Source: CAZHOV01 sp964534315 (GTDB taxonomy: Bacteria; Bacteroidota; Bacteroidia; Chitinophagales; Saprospiraceae). Taken from it: a stretch of DNA of 64,000 nt. A program made the translations under genes and the position numbers. A model generated the notes under the pieces. That model was not told the DNA's origin and made no database searches. It saw only the letters and a program-made list of their open reading frames with translations. This document shows, in pieces, positions 45,721 through 54,529 of this stretch (within the stretch, counting starts at the first letter, position 1; the number at the start of each line of letters is the position of its first letter). The stretch lies in NCBI GenBank assembly GCA_964534315.1, contig CAZHOV010000002.1, positions 1-64,000 of the forward strand, read 5' to 3'.

Positions 45721-45924
45721 AGGTTTAGCGTTTTAAGCAGATGACAAAAAAGCACAAGCGATTTTCGCCATCCAGGTTTTTCGTTAAGCAGACTGTTTCT
45801 TTAACGTGAGGATTGATTAAGTGTCTGAAAAATAGTTGCTTAAGACAGCTCAAGCAAGCTTTTGTTTGGTAAAACAGACTTATCCAAAATTGACTCTTTA
45901 TGCGACTTTTGATAAGCCTAAATC

Positions 45925-45964
45925 AATAAAAAAAGCCCTAACCGAAATTATTCGGTTAGGGCTT
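45925..45964 (-). terminator. Rho-independent terminator of the ATP synthase operon
   Basis: AAGCCCTAACCGAA (45933-45946) pairs perfectly with TTCGGTTAGGGCTT (45951-45964) around a 4-nt loop. On the minus strand it is followed by a seven-T tract. It lies 33 nt after the atpG stop. Confidence 0.88.
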
Positions 45965-45997
45965 AAATATAGTATATTTTTAGAAAAATTCAAGTGA

Positions 45998-46897
45998 TTA
46001 ACCTTCCAAAGCGGCGGCTCCGCCCACGATCTCTGAAATTTCTTTCGTAATCGCTTCCTGGCGCGCTTTATTGTAGGTAATTTTCAACTCACGCATCAGT
46101 TCTTCTGCATTTTCTGTTGCATTATCCATTGCCGTCATCCGGGCACCGTGCTCGGAAGCATGCGTATCAAGCAGAAAACGTTGAAAGGTAGTTTGCAGAA
46201 TACTTGGAATAAGCGTATCTAACAACTTCGTCTTATCTGGTTCGAAAATATAGTCAGCTTTCAGATTAGATTGCTCTTCATCTTCTTCTTTCTCGATCTT
46301 TGGAACCGGCAAAAATGGAGCGGATTCAGTAAACTGGACAGCTGCATTCTTAAATCTTCCGTAGGCCACATCGATCGCATCGAATTCTTCATGGAGAAAC
46401 TTATCGATCAGCATAGCCGATACTTTGGAAACATTATCAAAGCTCAGGTCATTAAACAACTCCACATAATCGTTTATAATCAGGTTGTTGTCAAACTGCT
46501 TTCTGAAGAAGTCATATCCTTTTTTACCGATACAAAGCAACGACAACCGCCCTTGCTCTGCAAGGGAAGCATATTTGCCTTCTATAAGGGCGATAGCTGC
46601 TTTTATTACATTGGTATTAAAAGCACCACATAGCCCCTTATTAGAGGTAACGACAACGATCAGCGCGCGATTAATTTCCCGCTCTGTGCCATAAGCCGTT
46701 GAGGCATCGCCTTCCAGGTTAGAAAGGATATTGCGAAGCATTTCATCCTGCTTTAATGCATAAGGACGTAACTGCTGGATGGCCTGTTGCGCACGGCGAA
46801 GCTTAGCTGCAGAAACCATTTTCATGGCCTTAGTGATCTGCTGCGTTGATTTTACCGTACCAATACGTTCCCGTACTTCTTTTAACTTTCCACTCAT
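45998..46897 (-). CDS. atpG: ATP synthase F1 gamma subunit
   Basis: A 299-residue protein with the N-terminal helix KEVRERIGTVKSTQQITKAM and AKLRRAQQA, the VVTSNKGLCGAFN strand, and the C-terminal helix MTAMDNATENAEELMREL, TYNKARQEAITKEISEIVGG. These form the central rotor shaft. It is the last gene of the operon, 137 nt after atpA, and ends at the terminator 45925-45964. The length is normal. Confidence 0.95.
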   Translation of the reverse strand: MSGKLKEVRERIGTVKSTQQITKAMKMVSAAKLRRAQQAIQQLRPYALKQDEMLRNILSNLEGDASTAYGTEREINRALIVVVTSNKGLCGAFNTNVIKAAIALIEGKYASLAEQGRLSLLCIGKKGYDFFRKQFDNNLIINDYVELFNDLSFDNVSKVSAMLIDKFLHEEFDAIDVAYGRFKNAAVQFTESAPFLPVPKIEKEEDEEQSNLKADYIFEPDKTKLLDTLIPSILQTTFQRFLLDTHASEHGARMTAMDNATENAEELMRELKITYNKARQEAITKEISEIVGGAAALEG

Positions 46898-47034
46898 AAG
46901 ATTGAGTTGTTTTGCTTAAAATTTAAGTCTTTTATCGAGCTTTTTACTCCCTGCCCCCTGTTCCTTAATCTATTCACCGTTTCCGGCACATCTTATCGTT
47001 TATCTCTTCTCCATTCGTCTACCTGTTCACCCTT

Positions 47035-48636
47035 TTACTTATATTGCGCTGTCATTTCTGTTGCCACTTTCTTAAGGGCATCTTTAGCTTCATCGGTTAA
47101 TTTACCGGACTTTAAAACTTCCAGAATTTCAGGATGCTTTTGCTCAAAGGTTGTCAGGAAATTACTTTCAAAGGCTTTGACTTCATCAACAGGTACCTTA
47201 GAGATCAATCCCTGAGTTCCCAAGAAGATAATAGCGATCTGCTTTTCCACTGAAAGTGGAGAATATTGTGGCTGCTTCAGGATCTCCACATTACGCTTAC
47301 CTTTTTCCAAAACAGATAACGTAGCTGCATCCAAATCAGAACCAAACTTGGAAAATGCTTCCAAATCACGGTACTGCGCCTGATCTAATTTAAGGGTACC
47401 GGCCACTTTCTTCATTGACTTGATCTGAGCAGAACTTCCTACACGGGATACAGAGATCCCCACGTCAATAGCAGGGCGAATACCTGCGTTAAACAGGTTT
47501 GAATCCAGAAATATCTGACCGTCAGTGATCGAAATTACGTTGGTCGGGATATAGGCAGAAACGTCACCCGCTTGTGTTTCAATAATCGGGAGGGCAGTAA
47601 GACTTCCTCCTCCTTTGATGATGGGGTTACCATCTGCATCCTTACCTTCCTTCAGTGAATCAGGCAAATCGTTCATCTGGCGGGCGATATCATCGTTTTC
47701 GATGATTTTCGCTGCTCGCTCTAACAGACGAGAGTGCAGGTAGAAAACGTCACCAGGATAAGCCTCACGCCCTGGAGGACGACGAAGTAGCAATGATACC
47801 TCACGATAGGCTACCGCCTGCTTAGAAAGGTCATCGTAGATGATTAGCGCCGGACGGCCGGTATCTCTGAAATACTCTCCGATCGCTGCACCTGCGAAAG
47901 GAGCAAAGAACTGAAGGGGAGCAGGATCAGAAGCAGAAGCAGATACGATCACGGTATAATCCATGGCGCCGTTCTCTTCCAATGTCTTATGGATTTGAGC
48001 CACAGTAGAAGCTTTTTGACCAGAAGCTACGTAAACACAGAAAACAGGCTCCCCTCTTTGGTGGAATTCTTTTTGGTTGATGATGGTGTCAATAGCGATA
48101 GCAGTCTTACCCGTTTGGCGGTCACCGATGATCAACTCCCGCTGACCTCTTCCGATAGGGATCATGGCATCGATTGCCTTGATACCCGTTTGAAGCGGTT
48201 CGTTTACTGGTTGACGGTAAATCACACCTGGTGCTTTCCGTTCAAGCGGCATTTCGAAGCGAACTCCGCCGATCGCACCTTTCCCGTCGATTGGTTCACC
48301 TAGTGGATTCACCACCCGGCCAACAAATTCATCTCCGACAGAAACAGAGGCAATCTTTCCTAAACGCCGAACAGTAGAACCCTCAACGATACCGTCACCC
48401 GGGCCCATGAGTACCACTCCCACGTTATCTTCTTCCAGGTTAAGGACGATCGCTTGAGTACCTGTTTCAAATTCGACAAGTTCACCTGCTTGTGCACCGG
48501 TCAGACCGTAAACGCGGGCGATACCATCACCTACTTGCAATACGGTTCCGATTTCTTCTAGTTCAGCAGCTGTTTTAAAGCCGGAAAGTTCTTGTTTTAG
48601 TATTGCTGAAATTTCATCAGGTTTAATGCCAACCAT
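47035..48636 (-). CDS. atpA: ATP synthase F1 alpha subunit
   Basis: A 533-residue non-catalytic nucleotide-binding subunit. The N-terminal domain begins VGIKPDEISAIL. The P-loop is GDRQTGKTAIAID, the Walker B region is ALIIYDDLSKQAVAYREVSL, followed by LLRRPPGREAYPGDVFYLHS and ISVSRVGSSAQIKSMKKVAG. The Gln of the P-loop (GDRQT) marks alpha rather than beta. It is somewhat longer than the E. coli subunit because of inserted residues around KEGKDADGNPIIKGGG. It assembles with beta, whose gene is elsewhere. Confidence 0.97.
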   Translation of the reverse strand: MVGIKPDEISAILKQELSGFKTAAELEEIGTVLQVGDGIARVYGLTGAQAGELVEFETGTQAIVLNLEEDNVGVVLMGPGDGIVEGSTVRRLGKIASVSVGDEFVGRVVNPLGEPIDGKGAIGGVRFEMPLERKAPGVIYRQPVNEPLQTGIKAIDAMIPIGRGQRELIIGDRQTGKTAIAIDTIINQKEFHQRGEPVFCVYVASGQKASTVAQIHKTLEENGAMDYTVIVSASASDPAPLQFFAPFAGAAIGEYFRDTGRPALIIYDDLSKQAVAYREVSLLLRRPPGREAYPGDVFYLHSRLLERAAKIIENDDIARQMNDLPDSLKEGKDADGNPIIKGGGSLTALPIIETQAGDVSAYIPTNVISITDGQIFLDSNLFNAGIRPAIDVGISVSRVGSSAQIKSMKKVAGTLKLDQAQYRDLEAFSKFGSDLDAATLSVLEKGKRNVEILKQPQYSPLSVEKQIAIIFLGTQGLISKVPVDEVKAFESNFLTTFEQKHPEILEVLKSGKLTDEAKDALKKVATEMTAQYK

Positions 48637-48694
48637 ATTTATAGAATTTAAAGGATTACAAATGAATAAATAGGGGAAAAAAGGAAGGAATCAA

Positions 48695-49255
48695 TTACGA
48701 TTGTTTCTGATATTGATTTTTAGTAAATCCTTTTTTCATCTTATCGAGTTGATGCGCTACGCTGGCATCGTATAATTTATCTTTTAGTTCTACGACAAAA
48801 CCACCGATGAGGCTTTCGTCTACTTCAGTGATGATCTCCACATTTTCGTCCGTTGCATCGCTGGCTTCCAGTTTTTTACGAATTTGCTCAATGGTCTCGT
48901 CACTAAATTGACTAGCCATTTTAAGCTTCACCGTAGAGATGTGCTTGATCTCCTTGTACTGAGCAATAAACTCTTCTGCAATTTCCGGCAATAGACCTTC
49001 GCGCCCTTTTCTCAATACGATATAGAAAAAAGCCATCGTTGTCTCATCAAATCCCTTTTTAAACACCTTATCTATAATGATGCGTTTTTTGGTAGGGCTG
49101 ATGATCGGGCTTTTGAATAAAAGGAAAAGATCCCGGTTTTTTATCGTTTCCTGAAAAGCCTGGATATCTTCGAGCGTTCGCTCAAGCTTATGTTGCTCTT
49201 GAGTAAAATCAATAAGCGATTTGGCGTATCTGGTGGCAATGCGAGTAACAGACAT
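48695..49255 (-). CDS. atpH: ATP synthase F1 delta subunit
   Basis: A 186-residue stator subunit. The N-terminal six-helix domain starts VTRIATRYAKSLIDFTQEQ; a central segment is KKRIIIDKVFKKGFDETTM; the C-terminal motif is VDESLIGGFVVELKDKLYDA, which marks the family. It lies between atpF and atpA with short spacers, the standard order. Confidence 0.94.
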   Translation of the reverse strand: MSVTRIATRYAKSLIDFTQEQHKLERTLEDIQAFQETIKNRDLFLLFKSPIISPTKKRIIIDKVFKKGFDETTMAFFYIVLRKGREGLLPEIAEEFIAQYKEIKHISTVKLKMASQFSDETIEQIRKKLEASDATDENVEIITEVDESLIGGFVVELKDKLYDASVAHQLDKMKKGFTKNQYQKQS

Positions 49256-49297
49256 ATGCTTATGTTTTGAAGAGGTGTATTATTTACCTCTAAAATT

Positions 49298-49819
49298 CTA
49301 ATTTAACTTGATTTCGTCGACCAACTTGTTGGCAAAAGCTTCTTGCTCGGAATTTCCCTTTAGTTGCTCCCGGATCACTTTTTCTGCGACTTCCAGAGCG
49401 ATTTGGGCAGCCTGATTCTTGACATCTGTCATGGCAGCGAGCTTTTGGTTTTCGATTTCCTGTTTCGCATTGGTTACGATCCGCTGAGCTTCCTCTTTGG
49501 CCTTATCTTTCGCTTCATTGATGATGGACTCTTTTGCTTCTTTTGCCTCTTGAAGGATTTTACTACGTTCTTCACGGGCTTGAACCAATAGTTCCTCATT
49601 TTTAGCACTTAGGGCTTCCATTTCTTCCCGGGCCTTTTTAGCCTGGTCGAGGGCTTCCTGAATAGATTCTTCCCGACCTTTTAAAGCTTTCTGAATAGGG
49701 CGAAAAGCAAAACGACCAAGAAAGAACCAAACGATTAGAAATACAACCGAGGTCCAAAGCACTAATCCCGGATCAGGCCGGATGGCAGAAAAATCAAGAA
49801 ATATGAATAAATCTAACAT
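49298..49819 (-). CDS. atpF: ATP synthase F0 b subunit
   Basis: A 173-residue peripheral stalk subunit. One N-terminal membrane helix (residues about 18-36, LVLWTSVVFLIVWFFLGRF) is followed by a long charged coiled coil (KALKGREESIQEALDQAKKA to about residue 165). This is the usual b-subunit layout and length. Confidence 0.94.
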   Translation of the reverse strand: MLDLFIFLDFSAIRPDPGLVLWTSVVFLIVWFFLGRFAFRPIQKALKGREESIQEALDQAKKAREEMEALSAKNEELLVQAREERSKILQEAKEAKESIINEAKDKAKEEAQRIVTNAKQEIENQKLAAMTDVKNQAAQIALEVAEKVIREQLKGNSEQEAFANKLVDEIKLN

Positions 49820-49928
49820 GGATTAACTATTTTTCTAAGATTAAATTCAATCAACTAAAAAGCAGAAAATTTAAGGAGGGGTTGCGAACCAACCGTTGCA
49901 ACCCAACCTATTCGTTTGGTGCGGATGA

Positions 49929-50123
49929 TTATCCAGCCAAAAGGCCAACAACGATCGCGAAAAGCGCTGCACCCTCAACAAGGGCCGCAGTCAAGATCAT
50001 GTTGTTTCGGATATCATTTACGGCTTCTGGCTGACGAGCAATCGCTTCCATAGCTTTGCTACCAATCAAACCAATTCCAACACCTGCACCTAGAGCTGCC
50101 AATCCGGCTCCAATAGCTCCCAT
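49929..50123 (-). CDS. atpE: ATP synthase F0 c subunit
   Basis: A 64-residue hairpin of two membrane helices with the polar loop ARQPEAVNDIR. The ion-carrying Glu is in ALVEGAALFAIV of helix 2. The residue after Glu is Gly, and the Gln/Ser ligands of Na+-type rings are not seen, so proton coupling is likely. The chain is slightly shorter than most c subunits. The gene is preceded by a 421-nt spacer from atpB, unusually long within this operon. Confidence 0.94.
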   Translation of the reverse strand: MGAIGAGLAALGAGVGIGLIGSKAMEAIARQPEAVNDIRNNMILTAALVEGAALFAIVVGLLAG

Positions 50124-50274
50124 AATTATTGTATTTAGTGATTAAAAAAATTATTCTACCAATTTTTTTGCCTTACTACTTAAGCGCCTTGTCAAATTAA
50201 ATCACATATTAAATTGAGCGACTTTTGGACTTATTCTTCGTTAAAAATACTCGCTATACCTAAGGGTATGCCTG

Positions 50275-50315
50275 AACCTGCCTGCCAGCGAGGCTGCCGA
50301 GCAGGCAGGTTTTTT
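50275..50315 (+). terminator. Terminator-like hairpin, antisense to the atp operon
   Basis: AACCTGCCTGC (50275-50285) pairs with GCAGGCAGGTT (50301-50311), with CAGC/GCTG paired inside. Six T residues follow on the plus strand. Both flanking genes are on the minus strand, so this would end antisense transcription or act as a structured spacer. Confidence 0.55.
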
Positions 50316-50430
50316 GCCTTGACTAAGATCCAAAATTCATCTCAATCTAATGGTAACCCAATTTTGACAAAGCGCTTAATTATTTCAGCTTTCAGCCTAT
50401 TGATTAATTTTCTTCATCAAACTACCCCCC

Positions 50431-50530
50431 TAAACTACTAAACTACTAACTATTAACTACTAATTATTAACTACTAACTACTAACTATTAACTACTCACT
50501 ACTAACTATTAACTACTAATTATTAATTAC
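50431..50530. repeat. Heptanucleotide tandem repeat in the atpB-atpE spacer
   Basis: Two TAAACTAC octamers (50431-50446) lead into twelve 7-nt units (50447-50530) of the type TAACTAC/TAACTAT/TAATTAT, with two variant units. It ends 14 nt before the atpB stop codon. A shorter related array is at 24193-24234. Confidence 0.85.
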
Positions 50531-50544
50531 TCATTCCACATTGC

Positions 50545-51816
50545 TTAATGGTGTTCTCCTGCATGGTGCCCCTCCTCTACCGCTGCTCCGATATAAGAAG
50601 CGGTAAGGATCGCAAAGATAAAGGCTTGCAGAAAAGCTACCAGCAATTCGATCAAGTTCATGAAGGCGGTAAACAAACCTCCAATCACTCCCCCAAGCGC
50701 TGCACCTCCGACGTTGGTTCCGTTTTGGCCAAAGACAAAGATCAGTCCGATCAAACTCAATATGATAATGTGTCCTGCGGAAATATTGGCAAACAAACGG
50801 ATCATCAAGGAAAATGGCTTAATGAACAGTCCAAGGACTTCAACAGGTGTCAATATGATTTTTACCCACGCCGGGATACCGGGCATCCAAAAGATGTGTT
50901 CCCAATAGTGACCATTCCCGTTTAGGTTGGTAACCAAAAAGGCGAAAACAGCAAGCGTTAGCGTTACGGCCAGATTTCCGGTAACGTTGGCACCGCCAGG
51001 GAAAAAGGGAATCAAGCCAAATAGGTTACAGAACAAAATGAAAAAGAACAGCGTCATAATGAAAGGCTGAAACCGCTCATAGTGCTTTTCTCCGATCATC
51101 GGAATGGTCACCTCATCGCGGATAAACACGAAAAAGGGTTCCATAAAAGACTGGATCCCTTTCGGGGCTTGGCCTTCACGCTTTTTATATCCTCTGGCAA
51201 CCGCCATAAACAACCAGATCAACAAAATGGCTGCGAGGATCATGGTAAATACATTCTTAGTAATAGAAAAATCGTAAAAACTGGTAATACCGCCGCCTAG
51301 GATACCGCCGTCTAGAGTACTTGGCTTGTCAAGCTGATATTTTTCTTTCTTTAAGTCATATTTTTCTCTTACCTCATCGTCAATTTTAGCATAATAAACT
51401 TCCGCTTCTTTCTCTTCGCCATCTTCAATTGTGATCTCCGTCTTATGAATGATTTCATCAGTATGCACTTCACCTTTAGGAAAATCAGGATCGGCAATGC
51501 GATTCACTCTGCCGTGGTTTAATACATAACCATCTACAGCCGTATGGCCGTGGTCAAGCTTACTAGACAAAAAGAAGGACCAACCGTGATCGGGAGCATA
51601 TAAGATACAAGGAAGGGGAATGTGGACGCCTTTCCAGACGTGAAATTCGTTAGCGTCAGCAATGTGATGCATGACCGTTTCTACCGGCTTGTATTCTTCG
51701 GAATGATCGTCATGCCCGTTTTCTTTTTCGCCTTTTTCATTACCGGCAAAGGCAGGAAGCGCCAGTAAAAATAAACAGCTGAAAGTAATGCTAAGAATTT
51801 TTCTTATTGAATTCAT
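50545..51816 (-). CDS. atpB: ATP synthase F0 a subunit with long exported N-terminal extension
   Basis: A 423-residue protein. A signal-like segment (residues 1-24, ending LPAFAG) and a His/Glu/Lys-rich hydrophilic extension to about residue 190 precede the conserved channel. That extension is common in Bacteroidota a subunits. The channel part has FIMTLFFFILFCNLFGLIPF and, near the C-terminus, PFSLMIRLFANISAGHIIIL with the essential Arg, then a His-rich tail (GHHAGEHH). First gene of the operon; atpI is not seen upstream. Confidence 0.94.
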   Translation of the reverse strand: MNSIRKILSITFSCLFLLALPAFAGNEKGEKENGHDDHSEEYKPVETVMHHIADANEFHVWKGVHIPLPCILYAPDHGWSFFLSSKLDHGHTAVDGYVLNHGRVNRIADPDFPKGEVHTDEIIHKTEITIEDGEEKEAEVYYAKIDDEVREKYDLKKEKYQLDKPSTLDGGILGGGITSFYDFSITKNVFTMILAAILLIWLFMAVARGYKKREGQAPKGIQSFMEPFFVFIRDEVTIPMIGEKHYERFQPFIMTLFFFILFCNLFGLIPFFPGGANVTGNLAVTLTLAVFAFLVTNLNGNGHYWEHIFWMPGIPAWVKIILTPVEVLGLFIKPFSLMIRLFANISAGHIIILSLIGLIFVFGQNGTNVGGAALGGVIGGLFTAFMNLIELLVAFLQAFIFAILTASYIGAAVEEGHHAGEHH

Positions 51817-51852
51817 TTCACCACATCTTTTAATGGTACCCTAAAATCGCAG

Positions 51853-51860
51853 CAAAGGTA
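51853..51860 (-). promoter_or_regulatory. Putative -7 element of the atp operon promoter
   Basis: On the minus strand this reads TACCTTTG, a perfect TAnnTTTG match, 36 nt upstream of the atpB start. A TTG lies about 25 nt further up, a little farther than the usual spacing. The flanks are AT-rich. Confidence 0.5.
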
Positions 51861-52083
51861 GGTATAAGTATGGTGAAAAGGAAACCAAAATTATCTTTTT
51901 TTACATAAAAAAAACGAAAGATGCAAGTTCTTTAACCTTTTATTAATAGAGAAATACAGCTCCTGCAAGATATTGTTTTACAGGGCTAAGGTATTTATTA
52001 ATTATATTCTACTATTTATAACAGGGGCCAAAGAAATCGAACATATTGGTGATTGATGTTTTAAAAATACGCCCATCTAAAAA

Positions 52084-52120
52084 ATCATAGAGGCTGTTCA
52101 AAACGTTTTTGAACAGCCTC
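52084..52120 (-). terminator. Rho-independent terminator after rny
   Basis: GAGGCTGTTCAAAAC (52090-52104) pairs with GTTTTTGAACAGCCTC (52105-52120) with one extra T. On the minus strand a six-T tract follows shortly after (52084-52089 region). It separates the pheT-zapA-rny genes from the atp operon. The stem resembles the GAGGCTGTCT ends of the repeat at 13193. Confidence 0.75.
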
Positions 52121-52154
52121 ATCACAATAATCATTATTAATTACAAATACTTCT

Positions 52155-53843
52155 TTATCTGGCAAACGATACGGCGCGTTTTTCGCGGATAACCGTTACC
52201 CTGATCTGGCCGGGGTATTGCATTTCGTCTTGTATTTTTTGAGAGATCATAAAAGAAAGATCATCAGCGTATTCATCGCTCACTTTTTCACTTTCCACGA
52301 TCACTCTCAACTCACGTCCTGCTTGCATCGCGTATGCTTTCTGCACGCCATCGTGGGCCATGGCCAACTCTTCCAATTCACCGATGCGCTTGAGGTAACT
52401 CTCCAGGATTTCACGACGAGCACCCGGACGGGCACCGGAGATCGCATCACATGCCTGGACAATCGGAGAAATAATATTATTCATCTCGATTTCGTCGTGG
52501 TGAGCTCCTACCGCATTGCAAACAACTGCATGTTCTTTATACTTTTCGCACAATTTCATACCTAAAATAGCGTGTGAAAATTCAGAGTCCTCTTCAGCAA
52601 CCTTGCCGATATCATGTAGTAGCCCCGCCCGCTTCGCGATCTTGGTCTGTTTAGGACTAAGCCCCAGTTCTGCCGACATGATGGCGCAAAGATTGGCCGT
52701 CTCGATGGAGTGCTTGAGCAGGTTCTGACCATAAGAAGAGCGGAATCGCATACGGCCGACCATCTTCACCATATAAGGATCCAGTCCGTGAAGATCGAGT
52801 TCAATAACGGTTCGCTCTCCAATTTCTACGATCTGTTCGTCCAGTTGCTTACGGGTCTTGGATACCACCTCTTCGATACGGGCAGGGTGGATACGGCCAT
52901 CGGCCACCAATCGCTTAAGCGCTAAGCGGCAAACTTCGCGGCGGATAGGATCGAAGCTGGAGATCACAATGGCTTCAGGCGTATCGTCAACTACGATCTC
53001 TGCGCCGGTTGCTGCTTCGAGCGCCCGGATATTTCTTCCTTCCCGGCCGATGATCTGACCTTTAAGGTCGTCTGAATCCAGGTTGAAGACAGAAACCGTA
53101 TTCTCAATGGTATATTCCGCACACATCCGTTGGATAGACTGGATAACGATCTTTTTAGCCTCCTTATTCGCGTTGACTTTGGCCTGCTCGATGGTATTTT
53201 TTACGAGGGCCATCGCATCGGTTTCCGCTTTGCCTTTAACGGCTTCCAGTAATTGTTCTTTAGCTTCTTGTTCAGACAATTTGGCTACATTCTCCAATTC
53301 TTTGATGCGTATTTCGTTGGCGGCATCCAGCTCCTCTTTTTTCTTGGCGACAATTTTAAGCTGTTTTTCCAGATTTTCACGGATAGTTTTTACTTCTGCT
53401 TCTTGTTGCTCCAGATCAGATCTTCGCTGGTCGAGTTGCTTGGTGCGTTGTTGAAACTTTTCTTCCCGCTGTTCGAGGTCTTTTTCCAATCCTTTCAATT
53501 CAACCTGCTTTTCTTTGATATCCAGTTGGATTTGGTTGCGCTTTTCCTCGTACTCGGATTTTAGCTTCGCAAACTTGTCTTTCGCTTCCTGAATCTTTCT
53601 TTGCTTAATCGATTCATTCTTACTTTCAGCTTTAGAAGTGATCTTGTCAGCTTTTGTCTCTGCATCATCGACCAGGCGCTTAGCGGTCAGTCTGGCTTCT
53701 TCTACAACCAAATCTGCCTTACTATTCATTTCTTCAACCTTTGACAGGTTTGCTTTTTTTATGAGGGATTGAACGACAAAATATCCTGCGACAACCCCGA
53801 TAACAAGGCCTATAACCAGGCCGATTCCTATCTCTATTCCCAT
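52155..53843 (-). CDS. rny: Ribonuclease Y
   Basis: A 562-residue membrane-anchored endoribonuclease. An N-terminal membrane helix (residues 5-27, GIGLVIGLVIGVVAGYFVV) is followed by a long coiled coil (about 35-240). The KH domain is at about 250-310 (GREGRNIRALEAATGAEIVV), and the HD domain contains LKHSIETANLCAIMSAELG and LLHDIGKVAEED. It is longer than Bacillus RNase Y because of the coiled coil. It initiates mRNA decay at the inner membrane. It is the last gene of the cluster that begins with pheT. Confidence 0.95.
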   Translation of the reverse strand: MGIEIGIGLVIGLVIGVVAGYFVVQSLIKKANLSKVEEMNSKADLVVEEARLTAKRLVDDAETKADKITSKAESKNESIKQRKIQEAKDKFAKLKSEYEEKRNQIQLDIKEKQVELKGLEKDLEQREEKFQQRTKQLDQRRSDLEQQEAEVKTIRENLEKQLKIVAKKKEELDAANEIRIKELENVAKLSEQEAKEQLLEAVKGKAETDAMALVKNTIEQAKVNANKEAKKIVIQSIQRMCAEYTIENTVSVFNLDSDDLKGQIIGREGRNIRALEAATGAEIVVDDTPEAIVISSFDPIRREVCRLALKRLVADGRIHPARIEEVVSKTRKQLDEQIVEIGERTVIELDLHGLDPYMVKMVGRMRFRSSYGQNLLKHSIETANLCAIMSAELGLSPKQTKIAKRAGLLHDIGKVAEEDSEFSHAILGMKLCEKYKEHAVVCNAVGAHHDEIEMNNIISPIVQACDAISGARPGARREILESYLKRIGELEELAMAHDGVQKAYAMQAGRELRVIVESEKVSDEYADDLSFMISQKIQDEMQYPGQIRVTVIREKRAVSFAR

Positions 53844-53899
53844 GATTTTTTATTTATTGATTTGTAATAGTTTATTTATTGAACACTAATTGGAGGGCA

Positions 53900-54205
53900 T
53901 TATTCCAACATTTGATCGAGCAGATCATCTAGGTGTTGGATTTTTTCGGAAAGCGTATCATTGGAAGTGCCGTTCTGAACCTGTTTGGCCTTGTGAAGAT
54001 CAACTGCATAAGTCAAAATTGCCATAGACAGGCAATCTTGTTTATCTTTTTTGGTATACGTTAATTGAAAACGGTTGATTTTTTCATTAACTTCTTTAAT
54101 AATCTTCCGCAATGCCGGTTCATCACTAGCTTTTATCTTCAATGGATAAGGTCTGCCTGCAATAATGACTGTGATTTGTACGGTATCTTTTTCCTCCATA
54201 GCCAA
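53900..54205 (-). CDS. zapA: Cell division protein ZapA
   Basis: A 101-residue protein with the ZapA N-terminal strand-turn (QITVIIAGRPYPLKIKASDE) and the helix that follows (LRKIIKEVNEKINRFQLTYT), then a C-terminal coiled coil (IQHLDDLLDQML). It binds and bundles FtsZ at mid-cell. The gene starts directly after the stop of the coiled-coil gene upstream. Confidence 0.87.
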   Translation of the reverse strand: MAMEEKDTVQITVIIAGRPYPLKIKASDEPALRKIIKEVNEKINRFQLTYTKKDKQDCLSMAILTYAVDLHKAKQVQNGTSNDTLSEKIQHLDDLLDQMLE

Positions 54206-54505
54206 TTAAATATCCTTTAACCACGCAATACAATCATCAATTTGGGCAATGTAATGATTAATTTCACTCTTTATTTCCTTTGTACTTTCCTGCTCCTCCG
54301 CTTGTTGCTTCTCCAAAGATAGCTTAAGTTTTTCAATTGTTTCTCTATGTTGCTTACCTTTTTTCTTTTGGTCTGCCAACAAGCTATTTAAATTTTGATT
54401 TTCTTTGATTAATGTATTATTATCGTTTTTTAAACGCTCTATAATTAAAGCAAGTTGCTTAACTTTCAGTTCTATCCCGTCTATTTTCTCAACTAGTGAT
54501 TCCAT
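54206..54505 (-). CDS. Small coiled-coil protein between pheT and zapA
   Basis: A 99-residue protein that is almost entirely one long heptad-patterned helix: VEKIDGIELKVKQLALIIER, then NLNSLLADQKKKGKQHRETI. The acidic/aromatic tail is IDDCIAWLKDI. No signal or membrane segment. Size and position next to zapA recall ZapB, but the sequence alone does not establish homology. Its stop and the zapA start are directly adjacent, so the two are probably co-translated and may work together in division. Confidence 0.65.
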   Translation of the reverse strand: MESLVEKIDGIELKVKQLALIIERLKNDNNTLIKENQNLNSLLADQKKKGKQHRETIEKLKLSLEKQQAEEQESTKEIKSEINHYIAQIDDCIAWLKDI

Positions 54506-54529
54506 ATTTCAAAACCAAGTAACAAAATT

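Noticed and set aside
50431..50530. Possible CRISPR array.
   Set aside because: The unit is only 7 nt, there are no unique spacers and no cas genes in the window.
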